In this document: positions 33,690-47,200 of the stretch, piece by piece | Position numbering within the stretch: position 1 is the stretch's first letter | Layout of the letters: every line of letters begins with the position of its first letter | DNA from: Varanus komodoensis | Lineage: Eukaryota; Chordata; Lepidosauria; Squamata; Varanidae | DNA length: 64,000 bases | Direction of reading: 5' to 3' | Assembly: GCF_004798865.1 (NCBI RefSeq) | Contig: NW_025335505.1 | Location: 19,560,625 to 19,624,624 of the forward strand | The notes under the pieces: model-generated | The model's input: the letters and a program-made list of their open reading frames with translations, nothing else | What the model was told of the DNA's origin: nothing | Database searches by the model: none | Made by a program: the position numbers and the translations under genes

Positions 33690-33860
33690 AGGTCTTGGAA
33701 CAGACTCTCAATGTGCAGGCAGGATCATACGGGAAGAGGACGTTCCTTCAGTAAGGTGGTCTCCACTGATTTATTTAGAGCTATAAAGATGATTGTGTTT
33801 GAAAAGAAGACAGAAGTCTATTAAGGTTGATTGGTGCTAGAGTGCTCACACAGTCCTGAC
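33690..33860 (-). mobile_element. L2-clade LINE fragment
   Basis: GCAGGCAGGATCATACGGGA, GACGTTCCTTCAGTAAGGTG and TTTAGAGCTATAAAGATGAT parallel the minus-strand L2 segment encoding YKALNGLGPGYLKERLHPYM. It is strongly diverged. Confidence 0.55.
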
Positions 33861-36760
33861 TGTTGATGGGGTTATGGACAGATAGAAAATCAGGAGAGAG
33901 GATAGCATCTTGAACAGTGAAAATGGTTTTCTAAAGATTTTCAATTGGATTATAAGAATATTAAGTCTTCTTGTTTTATCATAAAAAAATGAAATGTTAG
34001 CTTCATGATGTTATGCTACCTATGGATGGACCCCAAATTTCTGAAATGCATCGGATCATAATAAATCCAGTCATTTCTATAATTGTTATTTGCAGCATTC
34101 CTCATGGCAACATTTTTACATATTGTTATGCTATTTTATACATGCAAACATTGGGTGGGATGAATGCAAATTATATACCCTCTCCATGCTCCTATATCAC
34201 CTCTGGACATAGGTAAAGAATCATTAAAAATATTGAACTTTAGTGAGAACCTATTCTTTTCATCCGTTTCAAAAAATATTATTACACTGCATGACTTCAG
34301 TGCACATGCTTTTTCTCATTCCCCCCACTTAAAACTGCACTTGAAACTATGAAAAAACCAAAGACTGCTTCGTTCCAGTCCTAGTAGAAGCTCCAGAGAA
34401 AGGAAGCAGCTGATCTAAGTTTTATTGCTACTGATGTCAAAAGTACTGGCCCTGCTATGCAGGTGCCAATTCACCACGAGAAGTGCAAGCTGCATTCTTT
34501 CGCATTGTGTTTTAACAGATGTGTATTCCCACGGGAGGGAAAGAAAGTCTGGTTAATTTTTATATGGAGTAACAAGACCCTTGGGCAAGCTTTTGTTTGA
34601 ATGTTAAAACCTTTGTTTGTCAAAAGCCTCTCAATCAGAAGAAGGAGAGATTAAGTGAGGGTGGATGCTTGCTGGGGTTTGTTAGCTTTGCTGCTACTAA
34701 TAGGTATAGCAGAGAAGCTTAAGTCATAAACTTTTTCCTGTGGCAGTAAAGTTGGATTCTTTGGATCATCATGAAATGCCTTTCTTTTTAAAAAGAGTGG
34801 GGGAAAGAAACTGGCAATGTGCTATTTTCTAAAGAAAGTGAGCTTTAAAGCATGCTAGATCAATTCAGCACCAGCCCTGCTTTTGCTTTTTTACATATGA
34901 CTAGTGGTCCTGGAGTGCTGGCACCTGCTGGTTTTGAGGGCCCTAGATCAAGACAGTCTTAGTGGGCACCCTTCCTCATTGAGTCTGCCTTCTTACTACC
35001 ACTGGATCATCCAGCTCCTATGACTTTTCAGCCTAATTTTCACCATCATTGCCACTTGTTTGCCTAACACAGAGAGAGCCACCAAGCAAGTACACTACGG
35101 TTTCTCCTGCTCCTCCTTCTCCTCACCATCATTGGCTAAACCAGAAAGAGAGGTAGGTGAACTAGTAGTCTAGATGAAGATGAAGAGCAGCTCCAGCAGG
35201 TTCATGTCAATTGACCATTTCTGAACCTTACGGAACATTTACGCCTGACCTGCCCAGTGTAGAAATGCCCATCCCAGTTTGAATCTGACTTATCCCACTA
35301 CTGGTATTCATAAAATCTATCTTCATGCTGTATACATCACATTTATTCTGCTGTATTTCCATCATGTGGTCAAACTGATCTTTCCTGCTGTAGTTGCCAA
35401 GCACATGTACAGAAAGTGCATCTTTTCATTATCTGAGATGGTCTTGCGTTCAAAATAAGTTATTAGTCATTGCAATTTAATGTTTATACATTGCAAGAGA
35501 AGAGGAGGGGGAAGAAGTCAAAGCATCTGCATAAAACAGAAATGGTGCAATCCCTCTATCAAAGGCATGAAATCTACATTAACTGAGTCATGCAAAAATA
35601 GGAAATGATCCTGCATTAGACACAAGATTTCAACAGGTCAAGTCATGTAGATTCTTCAGATGGTTGATAAGTAGATAAAATGATGCCCTGGTGGTTCTGA
35701 AAATGCTTTGCTGCAAAGATTTTGAGGAGCAGAGCCATGACAAACAGAGCTTGGGAAGGTTGCAAGGGTTGCACCAAGCTTAATGGAATAACTCAAAGCA
35801 TGGATAAGACAACTGACAAAAGGAACAAAAAGAAGTGAGTTAGTTCCATCTGAGAGTTAACCATTGTTTTTATTTATTGAAAGAAAAGAAGAGTTTAACT
35901 GTTTCTACACCTGATATTACAGTTTAGTGTACATTTTGTGGAGGGAAGAGCTCCAATTTATATACTGAAGGTTAGGACTAGTTCTGCCTTTCACAAGAAG
36001 GGTCCTACCCATGGAAGAGTTCTCTGCCTATTTTTGGTAGCACCTTTCCTCCACTCTAGCTCACTCCATTCACCAGGGTGTCCTGATTCTTTTTGTAGCA
36101 TTCTCTGGGGACTGGAAAGGGTGAATATGTCTGCTTCCACTAGTACAGTTGATCCAGCATAAAACTAGGTCCAACCAGGATGCATTGCATGTAGTAGGAG
36201 AAGGTAAATATGCAATTGAGATGCAAGAAATGAACTGATAGTATGAGATTGGGTTGCTGTGTATTATTAACCTACTCTGCATAGACCACATTGCTTTTTC
36301 ACCATGGGTGTGGGCCACTTTAGTAAGAACATAAAGCAAAATCCAATTGATATGTCCTCACAACAGCATCGTGAAAGCACACAAGCAGTTCATGAAAACA
36401 ATATAGTGTCCTCCTTGTTGTTTCACTTTCGGAAACTAGTGCAAAACCTGTCCCCAGCTTCCCCTCCACTCCCCTGAAAATGCTACACAGACAGACAGGA
36501 GACCCTAATGAATTGGGTGAGCTGTGGTGTATGTGCAGGAGCAGGAGCCCTTAAAATCAGGTGAAGGGAAAGCACAGCCCTTCTTCTTACTGAAGGCAGA
36601 TCCAAAACCAAGACCCTATGCAAGAAATACAAAACCAGTCTTGGATAGTATTTCTGAACCATACAGCTAGAACTGCTAATCACTTGAGAAGAATGGGCAC
36701 AGCATCTCCTTATGCAGAAGCATGCACAGCTGCTAGAAAGCACATTTAGTGAGGAATATA
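33861..36760. other. Unique DNA, no gene seen
   Basis: Only short frames with no recognisable domain are present. A 141-codon minus frame (36483-36908) runs into the MITE at 36761 and is not credible as a gene. No named repeats were recognised. Confidence 0.4.
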
Positions 36761-36900
36761 GCCGATCCTTCTCAACTGGGGTCCCCCCTGGAGCCATGAA
36801 CTGAAGTTCCCATAAGCCCCATCCAATAGGGCCAATGATCAGGAATGATAGCAGTTGCCACCCAAAACAGCTGAAGAAATCTGGGTTGGGGAAGGCTGCT
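36761..36900. mobile_element. Palindromic hAT-type MITE
   Basis: The ends GCCGATCCTTCTCAACTGGG and the complement of GGGTTGGGGAAGGCTGCT match recalled ends of the form CAGCCTTCCCCAACC. The core GAAGTTCCCATAAGCCCCAT, GGGCCAATGATCAGGAATGA is the usual central part. It is diverged and roughly 140 bp long, as expected. Confidence 0.7.
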
Positions 36901-38204
36901 ATAGTCAAATGTTTTCAGCATTCTTCCTGGTACCATCCATATAGGCCCACTGAAGTCATGGAGCTAAAGCATACTTAACTTACTACTGGATTGTGGCCTA
37001 TGTTTGCAGATCTTAATTAGATCAAGTCACATTTCAGGGGATTAACATGATCCCTATTGATGAGTGGACTGCCTAGTCTCTGAAGAGGGGAAGAAAGTTA
37101 TTAACATAGTCACATGGGGATCTCATGGCCAACGTAACAGGATAAGACCAGCCAGCTTTCTGGCTTCATCCCTGTCCCTTTTCATATTTATTTTTCCAAA
37201 CCATATTGCCTTATGACTAAAGACGATGTTTTCTAATTAGATGTGAATTATACTGTTTCCTATATTATGTTTAATTAAAGAATGAGCAAATAGTTGTGAC
37301 AACTGGCAAGATTGTTATTTTGTACCATCTTGGGCTTTGCTGAAGCTACAAAAGGGGCATGCAATCAGCAGTTGCCTTTAAAAAGAGCAGTTAGAATGAA
37401 ATGATTAGTTTAATCAATTTGGACCTATTTTCCCAAACAAATGGAACAACTAGAATAGCACTCTCTTTTCAGATTGAAGGGCCATGTATTTCCAAATAGC
37501 AGACATATTTAGAAACCATCCCTTCTTTATAACAGGGGAAAATTGCTTCATTTCACATAATTAACAGTTATTACATTCACTAAGGAATTGTTGGAATTGT
37601 TTGTTTCTTGTCAGTCACCAATTTTGCTTCAATATTAAGAATGTGTTTTCCCCCTTTAAAGAGAGAGTTCATCTGTAGAAAACATTTCCTGAAAATGCCT
37701 ACACATGATGAATATTCAAAAGGCAATTTTTGCCATTTATGAATTATCAGTATTGTGCAGAAAAGAGGTACTGACACAGTGGTACTTTTGAACATTTCCC
37801 TTTGCAATCTGGTCACCCATCTGTGGCTAGAGTGATGAGTGAAAGATCTGTAGCCAATCTGAAGACCTTCCTCAAGTCAGTAGATGCTCAGGTTAAAAGC
37901 CATTTCCCTGTGAAGGAGCAATGGAAACTGCTGAACACTGATTCACTTTTCAAAAATCCATACAACCTAAAATTTAATCACAGTATCTATGGAGAAAGTT
38001 AAGGAATACAGTCCCATCAAGATTTCCATATCTTTTACCCTGAAAAAGAATTGCATCACATGGAGGGAGGACTTGAAATAACAATGGTAATTTTAAATTT
38101 ATTTCAATGTGACTGTTTTGGTAGAATGGCAAAATAAATAAGAATGTCTTGCAAAAATCAAATCATGTTTTCTTTGAAAGCACTGCCATAGACTTGAAAA
38201 CACC
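36901..38204. other. Unique DNA with a decayed repeat and an AT-rich block
   Basis: At 36930-37005, TACCATCCATATAGGCCCAC ... TACTGGATTGTGGCCTATG is a diverged copy of the squamate palindromic repeat. At 37180-37420 unique DNA carries the palindromes CTAATTAG (37233-37240) and TTAATTAA (37271-37278), a possible homeodomain-bound element. No gene is seen. Confidence 0.4.
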
Positions 38205-38607
38205 TAGTCCCCAGGGTAAGAATGAGTTCCATTCCTGAGATCATCTTTAAGTTGAATTTGTATGTAAATCAGCTCACACATGTAAAAAGTGTACAGAACA
38301 CTTAAGAACCTCTTCCATATACACTAAACACCTTATAACGTCTTCTGCGCAAAATTTTGAGAGCTTGTCTAATCAAACAGTATAGACAAACCTTAAATAA
38401 ATACATAGACACAATACAGCATTTTAATAATGATATAATACAGCAATAATAAAGAAACTACAGCTACTGAAGAGAGAGAGAATCTGTTTGCATGTAGATA
38501 GGTAGACAGTACAGTTTTTAAAATAGTTTAGATAGAAAGATAGAAAAATAGTAAAAAGTTTATTAAAGATCAGCACTTCTTGAGCAAACTTTAAGCCTAA
38601 CATTAAA

Positions 38608-38655
<48 letters not shown>

Positions 38656-38981
38656 GGCCTGGTGTTGAAGAGGACTGATCTGGTGCTGGAGAATCAGGGT
38701 TTGATTGGGCTGGTGAAGAGGGGTTACCACTGGAATCACTTTCTAGTTCTGACTTCATTGCTCATTAGGGCCACTCCTTTCCCTTTCCTCCTTCTCATTA
38801 CTACTTTCCTTCTTCTTTTCCTCTTCCTTTCTTTCCTTCCTTCCTCTCCTTGCTGCCTGGCACTCACTTCCCACTGCCCACAGGAGCCTGCTTGCGCCTC
38901 GAGGATGAGGTGGGACTTCCAGGTTTGCTCATTCATAAGTAGGGGTTGTTCTTAACTTAGATGTACATAACTGGGAGACTG
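38205..38981. mobile_element. Probable Tigger/mariner-like non-autonomous element
   Basis: The left end TAGTCCCCAGGGTAAGAATG with GTTGAATTTGTATGTAAATC is mirrored by the right end: its complement begins CAGTCTCCCAGTTATG and contains CTTATGAATGAG. These resemble the 'CAGTCCCC...TTACGAAC' termini of Tigger-like MITEs as I recall them. Internally there is an (ATG)n microsatellite (38607-38655) and a (CTTT)/(CCTT)-rich tract (38780-38850). No transposase remains. The 114-codon Met-rich frame is only the microsatellite. No clear TA duplication was confirmed. Confidence 0.5.
38607..38655. repeat. (ATG)n microsatellite
   Basis: About 16 uninterrupted GAT units. Confidence 0.95.
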
Positions 38982-40139
38982 GGTGTATTTTGATTTTTTG
39001 GGTGGTAGGATGGTAGAGAGTAGCAGAGACTAACAGTCCACTCTGATGTGTGTCTAATGAGAAGAAAGTCCAGTTGAGCTCAATGGGACATGCTCCTGTA
39101 AATGTGCAAATTAAATCAGTGAAACAAAGAGGATGATTCCACAACACACTTTCTCTTCCAATTACTGTGGGAATTTCATGAACTTTTTCTTGCCAGCTCT
39201 AAGCACATTGTCCCCACAGACCCTAACCTGTGTGTTAGGTGTCCTCACAGGTCTTCAATGCAGAATAACCCTGTCATCACCTGGACTATTTTTTTGTTAA
39301 CTAGCAGGAGGTCTTGGGAGGGGATGAAATGCTAGCATCCTATAGGCCTTGTTCTAGTTGGATGCACTTCATAGCATGTACAAAGCAGCACGTTCGCAGA
39401 GCAATTAGAGCTGTTTTTTTTTTTTTTAAATCAGCAAGGCTATTGACCATCTATAAACACAAGCCATCTACTTACTGCTAAACAAGAATAAATTTATTAT
39501 GGAAAACTCAGGATAACTGCATCTCTATTTCAGAATTAAATATAAATGACCCTACTAGTTTCTAATGATATCCATTATACAGTCTTTCATGACGATAGGG
39601 AATATTTAGGTCAGATAGTGAATTTGTTCATTTGAAAAAAGTATTCCATATTTTACATCTAGTATCTTTTCAAGGATCTCTTAGTGGTCTTTTTGGCCTG
39701 GGACATTTCCCATTTCTCCAATTAATTTGTCCATGGATTTAATCCTCTAAATAGTAATCATAAATCATAGCACCATTACTGCCATATTCTGACTTCTGGG
39801 TAAGCCTTACTTGCTCAAAGATCAGATATGGGAAATAATATTCTATAAATTGTCTTTCAGTGGTTCAAACTAGATATAATGCTAATAAAAGTATTTGTGT
39901 GTGTGTGTGTGTGTGTGTGTGTGAAGGGAGTTGGGGTTAGGTGATACCAGAATGCTTATAACAACATGAGGGTTTTTGTAGGGTTCATGATTGGGAGAGG
40001 TTAAACTTCAGTGAAAGTCCCAGTGAAACTTATGCCCACCAGCAATTAATTAAAACAAAACACCAATTTGTTCCCAGTGACTTGTTTAGCAAGTTTGGTC
40101 CCTGGAATTCAAGTGTTATAATATATGTATCAATATATC
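38982..40139. other. Unique DNA with a (GT)n tract
   Basis: (GT)n at 39896-39923. At about 39045-39110, AGTTGAGCTCAATGGGACAT is a fragment of the squamate palindromic repeat (core CCATTGAGTTCAATGGGAC). No gene is seen. Confidence 0.45.
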
Positions 40140-40555
40140 CCTACCAGTTCTCTAAGATCTTCATTGGAAGGCCTTCTCTGAAAGCCATTCCCTAATGAAG
40201 TGAGAGGTGGAAAGGCTAGGAGAAGGGGCTTCTGTGTGATTGTAACCCACTTACGGAATGCTATCCTTAAGGAAGTGCACTTGGCACCTTTCACTGCTAG
40301 GTGAAGAATTTCTACTTAGCACATGCTTTTAGTAGTCAACGGGTTTTTATTCTGTTAATCTATTGTTGTTCTCCTGCTATGTTTTCCTGCTGTAAATATC
40401 AGATTTTATATTTTTATGGATTTTGTTTTTGTATACCTGAATTTATTGCTCTTTTTATTGTTTTATTGTTGATTCTTCATGCTTTTTATTATAAGCTACC
40501 CAGAAAACCCTTTAGGTTCTACAGTGGCATAGAAGTATAATAAAAAAAATAAATA
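40140..40555 (+). mobile_element. L2-clade LINE 3' end
   Basis: Decayed C-terminal coding (TGTAACCCACTTACGGAATG for the PxLWNxLP region, then GGAAGTGCACTTGGCACC) is followed by a T-rich 3' UTR and the terminus TTATAAGCTACCCAGAAAAC ... GTGGCATAGAAGTATAATAAA. This matches the usual L2 ending (ATAAGCCGCCC...GGCGGCATAGAAATA). Confidence 0.75.
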
Positions 40556-41499
40556 TCCACAGACAAAGATGCCAAAATCTACACAACCAGGGATGCTGCC
40601 TGACAAAAGTTATCATCAGAAGAGCAACTCAGGAGTCAACACCAAACAAGAACATATGTGCGACCTCAAATAGGACTTGTGGGCCAAGTACCACTGAGAT
40701 TCAGGGCTCTCCATCTGGCCCAGAAGAAGATAATAGTATAAGTCTTGAACGGTTTTCACTGAGGAACTGAAGTGATATGATTCACTGCATGGGGTAAAGT
40801 TCATGACACTTTACCGGGAAGCTGCAGTTTCACAGGTCACTACATTGGTGATTAAAGAGTAATTCCTGCTCTTTTGAGACCCCTTCATTTCCTTGCAAAA
40901 CAGGTGTTTGCATTTCTGTCTTTTTCACTGAGATGAGGACCTGGGGAAATTTCTCAGGAAAAGAGTGTTCAGTGCTAATCTAAGTAGCTGAGGGGCAAAA
41001 AATTAGAATCTTAGATCACTGAGATTTGACTGGTTTTCTAAATATTTGCATAAGCATTCTTTCTTCTACCTTCTCTTTGGCTGTACTGTCCTTTATGCTT
41101 GTTCCTCTTATTTTTCTTAAAGTATTTGACTAGGTGGCCAACTTGAATTCCTAACACTATTTGGGTTAAAGAAGAATGATGGACCTTACATCCCAACTTT
41201 GTATTTGGTTACATGGATAATATATGACATAAGCCATTTAGTCCAGTATATTGCATTGTTCAGTCTTAAATATTAATATCATTTAGCTGACTTGTGGATA
41301 TATATTATCAGTCTTCAAATAGGTAATGTATTCAGAATTTTTTAGTTAAAATGAAAAAAGCTTCTGCGTATAAAACAAATGTAGATTTACTATTTATACA
41401 GAACATCAGCTTAGCTTTATTCATATTTTGAAAGTTGCATACATTAAAACTCCATTTTTGTATTTTGGGTTTTTTTACTCTAAATCCTTGGCATACAGC
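40556..41499. other. Unique DNA, no gene seen
   Basis: Nothing recognisable. Composition becomes AT-rich from about 41200. Confidence 0.4.
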
Positions 41500-41780
41500 T
41501 TCCTTCTCCAAACTAAATTAGTTGCTTGATGCATTAGCACAGTATTAATTTCAAGTGCTTTGACGTTTTTATAAACCATTACACTGCACTCTTTTAATCA
41601 ACAGTACTTGCATCCTTATCAGTGTGCTTTGGTGGGAGACATCGATTAAGATGTTCTTAATGGATTATCAGATATTATCTCCTGTGCAATTTGTAAAGAA
41701 TTAAGTTAATAATTTTCCAAATTGTGATCCCAGAAAATTCAGCTTCTTTTAATAAGATATTATTTATATAAGGGAACAAA
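41500..41780. promoter_or_regulatory. Candidate conserved non-coding element
   Basis: Unique AT-rich DNA with ATTAATTTCAAGTGCTTTGA, ATCGATTA (41641-41648), TAATGGATTA (41658-41667, containing the GGATTA core of OTX/PITX-type homeodomains) and GTTAATAATT. The 41780-42080 continuation is similar in composition (TTTAATTAATGATACG near 42040). Function is inferred from motif density. Confidence 0.4.
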
Positions 41781-44111
41781 AAATTAGGTTTTTTTCTGTA
41801 CAATCAGAGGATTAAATATATGAAAGCAGTTTGGGCACAAAGATTTAAAATAATTTTGATAAAAAGAAAGAAGATTTTCCCAGCTGTCTCAGCATACTGC
41901 ATGATCAAGTCTTTAGGACGTACTAGTACAGTGTAATAAAAATATTGACTTCTAATGTTAAAAGGTCACTCAGATTTCAATTATTTAAGATTCTAATGCT
42001 GCCCATAATAATTTGGGATGGTATCACAATGCAACTTAGTTTAATTAATGATACGTACAGATTGAATCTTCAATTCTGATTTCAATTTTGAATGTAGAAG
42101 CATTGCATGGGTAAGTAATAAACCATTCTATGTAATAACAAATGTAGCATAAGTTTTTCACATCCCTCTTTCAAAACTTTCTTCACTATTTTTGCTTTTA
42201 TCATCCTTCTGTACTTCAGGTCCTTCATTAAAGCTTGAGTTAAAGTTAGATTCAGGGACTCAGATCCATGCATCTGTCATCACAGCAACAAAACTAAAAT
42301 GACATTTGCATAGTTGTTAATGCACAGATTTATTTGAATAAATTCAGTCAACAGTTCTGAATGCTCATCCATGCTCACATTTCTATATAAACTCTATTTC
42401 TACCCTGAAATTTCAATATAAACCATATTACATAGAATCACTCTGCATGAGATGTTTATTTAGGATTAAAAACAAAACAGAATTGTTTATATTTCATAAG
42501 AGGCCAAAAGATCTTGCATCTGGCTATATTTTTATGTCTAAAGTTTTCTGTTATAGCTACCAGAATGAACATGTCTTTTTAAAATCACTGGTTACATTCT
42601 TGAATGATAGGTCCCCCCCCCCCCGATATTTGTTAGGAATAGCCAAAAATAACACACCACCCCCCACCCCTACATGTGGGAACCTTGGAAATTCTGTGTA
42701 AAGTGCAGGAAGTGAACTTTCTGCAAGCATTTGTGTGATGGATAAAGGGAAGGTTTTTTAAAGGTGGATAGAACTGTGTGTGGCAGCTTTACTGACTCAT
42801 GTGTGAGTATGCATGACCCTGATTCATATTGGAATCATGGTGCTCCAGGAGGAGTGTTTTTTAACCTCTGCATACACTTATATGTCCATTTCCTCCAAAA
42901 TCCCATCCTTTCATGGAATGAATTTGGCGAGCGGAGGGGAGGGGAGGGGAGGGCTCCATTAGAATCAAATGGCTTTTAAAAAAATCAGAGAGGAAAGCAC
43001 GGGGAGTGTAGGTTTAGCACACACATGGTTGCTGGAGAGCCATGGCTCCAATCCAGATTGGGAATCCTTAGAGATCTGTGATCTGTGCCTACACTACATA
43101 AGTAATTATGCATACTGTGTATGCTTGGCATATACTGTGTGTGATTGGCAGGGTGTTTCCTACTCCTTTGTGATCAGTTCACTATAGAATTATTCTATAG
43201 TGCTGAGTATTCAAGTCTAACGTCAGGCAAACAAGCAGCTGCTCACTGAGCCCCAAACCTGTAATGGCCCCGCAGCCTCCTGTCACTGCCAGGACTAGCT
43301 CAGCACTGGGCACCACCTCCTTGGAGAGGACTGAACACACCAAATGCAATATTTCAGTGGACCCTAGTGTACTCCCTTGATCGTTGGCTTGAAATTGTGT
43401 CACTTGTGGAGTCTGTGGCATTTACAGACTGTCTCCCATTGACCGGTCACATCCCCAGGACCAGATCCTGCCCAACCACCTTCTGGAGACCAGAAACAGA
43501 CAAGGATGGGTCCAAACTGAAGCCCAAACTAGAAGACATTGTGCCTTTCTGACAGCACAAACCTTCCATTGCAAAGGTTTTCAGGGATGGAAAGTTGAGC
43601 TGATGTATGTTCTGGATCCAGAACCTGAGGATGCTGCAGAAGAGATGGGGTGCTGCAATTTGCTGTGGCACTGCTCCACTGCTCTGAAGCTGATATTTGA
43701 ACAGCACCTCTTCCTGCTCAGCTCTAAACACATGGGACCCCCTTGCTGGACAGCTCCCCTGTTTTTAAGAACATTGCCACAGATGTGCTCTTTTCTCTGC
43801 TGGACAGCTCCCCTGTGAGGCTGGGATCAAAAACTTGTTGAAGGAGGGGTGGCGGCGGTGGTGGTGGTGGAACAGTGACCTGTACAGTGCAGGGAGAGGG
43901 GAAAGAAGAAATACTTGTTCCCTGTTTGAGGATGCCTTGAGATGTTAGGCCCTGATGTTTAGAGGACCTTGTCAGTTGAAGGACTTTTTCAAATGCAATT
44001 AATTAGAAGATCCACTTTCCCTCCAATCAGAAATAGTTCCAATGAATGACTCTTCTAGCATCAAACCAGTCAGAGCCCTTACCAACTTAGAAAGGGTTTC
44101 CCTAATATACT
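41781..44111. other. Unique DNA, no gene seen
   Basis: It contains a C12 run at 42613-42624, a (GGGGA)n tract at 42934-42953 and a less AT-rich segment at about 43200-43860 with several overlapping frames. Within that segment GCTGGACAGCTCCCCTGT is duplicated (about 43744 and 43799). No domain was recognised. Confidence 0.4.
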
Positions 44112-44230
44112 GCATTCCAGATGTTGTGGACTACAATTCCCCAAATCAATTATCAGTGGCATCCTATTTGAAGATGATAGAAATTCCAGACCTATACATC
44201 TGGAGGTCACATCTCTGAGGAAGGCTGGCT
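44112..44230. mobile_element. Decayed palindromic MITE
   Basis: CATTCCAGATGTTGTGGACT and ACTACAATTCCCCAAATCAA are followed by mirrored CATCTGGAGGTCAC. This is the same core as the copies at 6780 and 36761 (ATGTTGTTGGACTACAACTC from memory). It is diverged. Confidence 0.55.
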
Positions 44231-47200
44231 CATTGCATCTTGGACTGGAAGATGATTAGAGGTGGAGTAGGAAGGCTTCATACTGTACATCCCTGATTCC
44301 ACGCTCTTCATCCTAATTAGGTCAATTTCCACTTTCCCTCATTTTCCTTTGTTTAAATGAATGCTAAACTATCCTCAGCATTCTGTGGCTCTTGGAGTGT
44401 GTTGATGACTGTGAAACCACTGTCTATATGCTTCATGTTGCACATATACTGAAATATAAATGCATTCACTGTTACGTGCAAGAAGAGTACCATCTACTCC
44501 ATCCTTTCCACCCTCCCCACACAAACACCATTCTAGAAAATGCCAAGCTCCTAGGAGTTCTTAAGGTGTTTTACAGGAATAGCTGCCTCCCAAGTCCAAA
44601 ACCCTCACATCATCACACAAGATTTTCTAAATTAGTTAGAATCAGAAATTGGGGAGGAATAGAATTAGGGGTGTGTTGAAAACTGTGCATTAATTATTTA
44701 GTCTCTTTACTGAATTGGTAAAAATTAATGATTGGGTGCTTAATTCTTACTATGAGGGCATCAAATGAAGCAAGAAAGGTCATCTCTCAGTGGACTTCTA
44801 ACCCATCAAACTTTCCCAAACTGTGCAGGTCTGACTACTAATCCTTCCTTAGTCTCTACTGTACTACTTCCTTAGCCTATATCAACTTTAACTCTTCATC
44901 CCTTAATTTCCACTGCTACCATTACTATTACACTAATAAGTTTTTAGGCTGTGTATCTGGAATGAGCAGACACACACAAAAGAACACACACATACATTTC
45001 TTTCATTTGGATATACTAGTATTGTATAAGATTAGAAGTAATGAGTGCTGTGTAAAGTCACTTTATGGAAATTCTTCTATCCTTAACTAAGTCAGTTTCA
45101 ATAAAAGAGAATGCCAATTACCCTTTAACTTCTACTTCTGATCCTGAAGTCACTGAAAGTTAAATATAGATCCACTCTCGATAGAAGATGAACTTCTTGA
45201 GAGTGAAACACCTTTTCCAGTGGGATAACTTCAGCTTCTTAAGTTTTCCATCTGGTCAGTTACATGGGGAACAAACTACAGTTAAGAAGATGTCACAGTT
45301 GCCCTTTCTGAAGTCTTCCTGCTTCTTGAAGGCAGTTGCCTTCGCTATCCCTAGCTCATCTGCCATAAGTAAAGTCTACTGGTACGTGACTCTTTCTAGG
45401 TTCACCTCATACACTTTGATGTATAAGCTGACAGGTCTACCGGGGAACCATCTAAGGTTACAACACCTTCTTTGGTAGCAACCACCATAGATCTTGTTCA
45501 CAAGGCAATCACCTCAGAAAGAAGTAGTCCTTTTACTTTCCCAGATAATCTTCAAAATCATAAGAAAAGTATATTATAGAACACATTTAAAATTGTACAC
45601 ATATTTTAACCTCAAGATATGCAAGCAACATGCTTCATAATGCAAATTTTGTGGCCCTAAGCCACCCTTCAGGATACCCTAAACTCTTAAAAGTTTCAAC
45701 AGGCCAACTGCCACTTCATCCAACCATTTGCTTTGCTTATCTATGTACTCAATTTTTAATGAACACTTCCCCAAATGTATACATTGACTCTGAACAGTTT
45801 TGAAATGTATGAATTTTCCTATTGTCTAAAACATGCTTGTACACACTGGATATCCATTTCTGAGTGCATTTTTGGTGTTACACACATTACATATTTGGAA
45901 ATGTTTAAACTGCAAACCCTCATCCACATTCAGGTCTGCATTTAGGCCCCAAAGGTTGTGAATGGGAAACATTCTGACCCACAACAAACTGAAATGAATT
46001 TATCACTACTATTTCTTTCTTTGCAAAACATGGTCAACTTCCCTCAACTTGTCTGTATCTCTAAGAGGAAATGAGAAAGCTCAGTCCTCATTGGGATGCC
46101 CAAGTTCATTTCCTATCTCTTCTTTTATTAAATTGACTTTATGCATAGCCGGTTATTATTCTCTATATATACAGCATCCCCAAACTTGTTTTCATGTAGC
46201 AATGTTTTACTGCCTACTGATAAGGGTACCAGTGAAATTGCATGTGATAAACAATGAGTTCCCCTACTCACCTGTGTCATTTTTGGAACTCTTACATATT
46301 ATAGTTAAAATAACTTTTAAAACTCATAAGATACAAAGATCATAACCTCAGTGTCTATGAACTGTCTTCATTTCCTTTTCACAACTGGCATAGCCATCCA
46401 GAACATCTTCCTTAAAGGAATGCTCCTATCTCTTTTCCTACACAGCCTTGTGCTTGCAGGAGGGACTTTTTAAAATGTAACTGCTGGATTTACAATTCCC
46501 AGCTGTGTCGGCAGCATTATAGTAAATTCGCCTGCAGCAAGGACTTAGGATCTCATTCTACTACAATGGATTGGAGCTTCTGTAGATATCGCCAGTTCCA
46601 GATATAAAATCTAGGAGCCTTTAAAACCATCTCAAAAGGCCCCTTGAAAAAGCACCCATTCCAAACCATTGATTCACTTCTAAACATCTGAAACAGTATA
46701 CAGAACGACAGCTGTGTTGGGGTAAATACATCAAATATACAGAAATGTATAAAACTTAATCACATCATTTATAGAAGGGCTGTTAAGCCTCAAATGGTGT
46801 TGGAAAGACATGTTTCAAAGGAAGGAGTCACCTTAACAGTCTACCCATAGTGCTTCTTTGTATTAGTCTGGAACTAATTCTGCATCAGCGTGAAATGAAT
46901 TGGATTTGGTTCATAACCAGCACTTGAATATTATTTAGCTCTTACCAAGGCTACATACAGAGCTGGGTAAGTGTCAGTCATAAATCATGTTTGTTAATGG
47001 ACTTGCTAGTAACAGAGATATTCTTGTTACATGGCTAAGACAGAAAACTATGGCTCTATCAATTTGGTAAGTGAAACACGTAGTACATTTCCTATCCAAT
47101 ACTACTGCAAGTTATCAAGACAAAAGATAAATTTAAAAGACAAGTTGATAGGACAATTTTAAGAGTTAAGGGTCTAAACTTTAAAGACTTTCAGCAAAGG

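Noticed and set aside
36483-36908. 141-codon minus-strand frame
   Set aside because: It begins inside a palindromic MITE, has no known domain and no supporting transcript signals.
38611-38955. Met-rich 114-codon frame
   Set aside because: The start is an (ATG)n microsatellite inside a probable MITE, and there is no domain after it.
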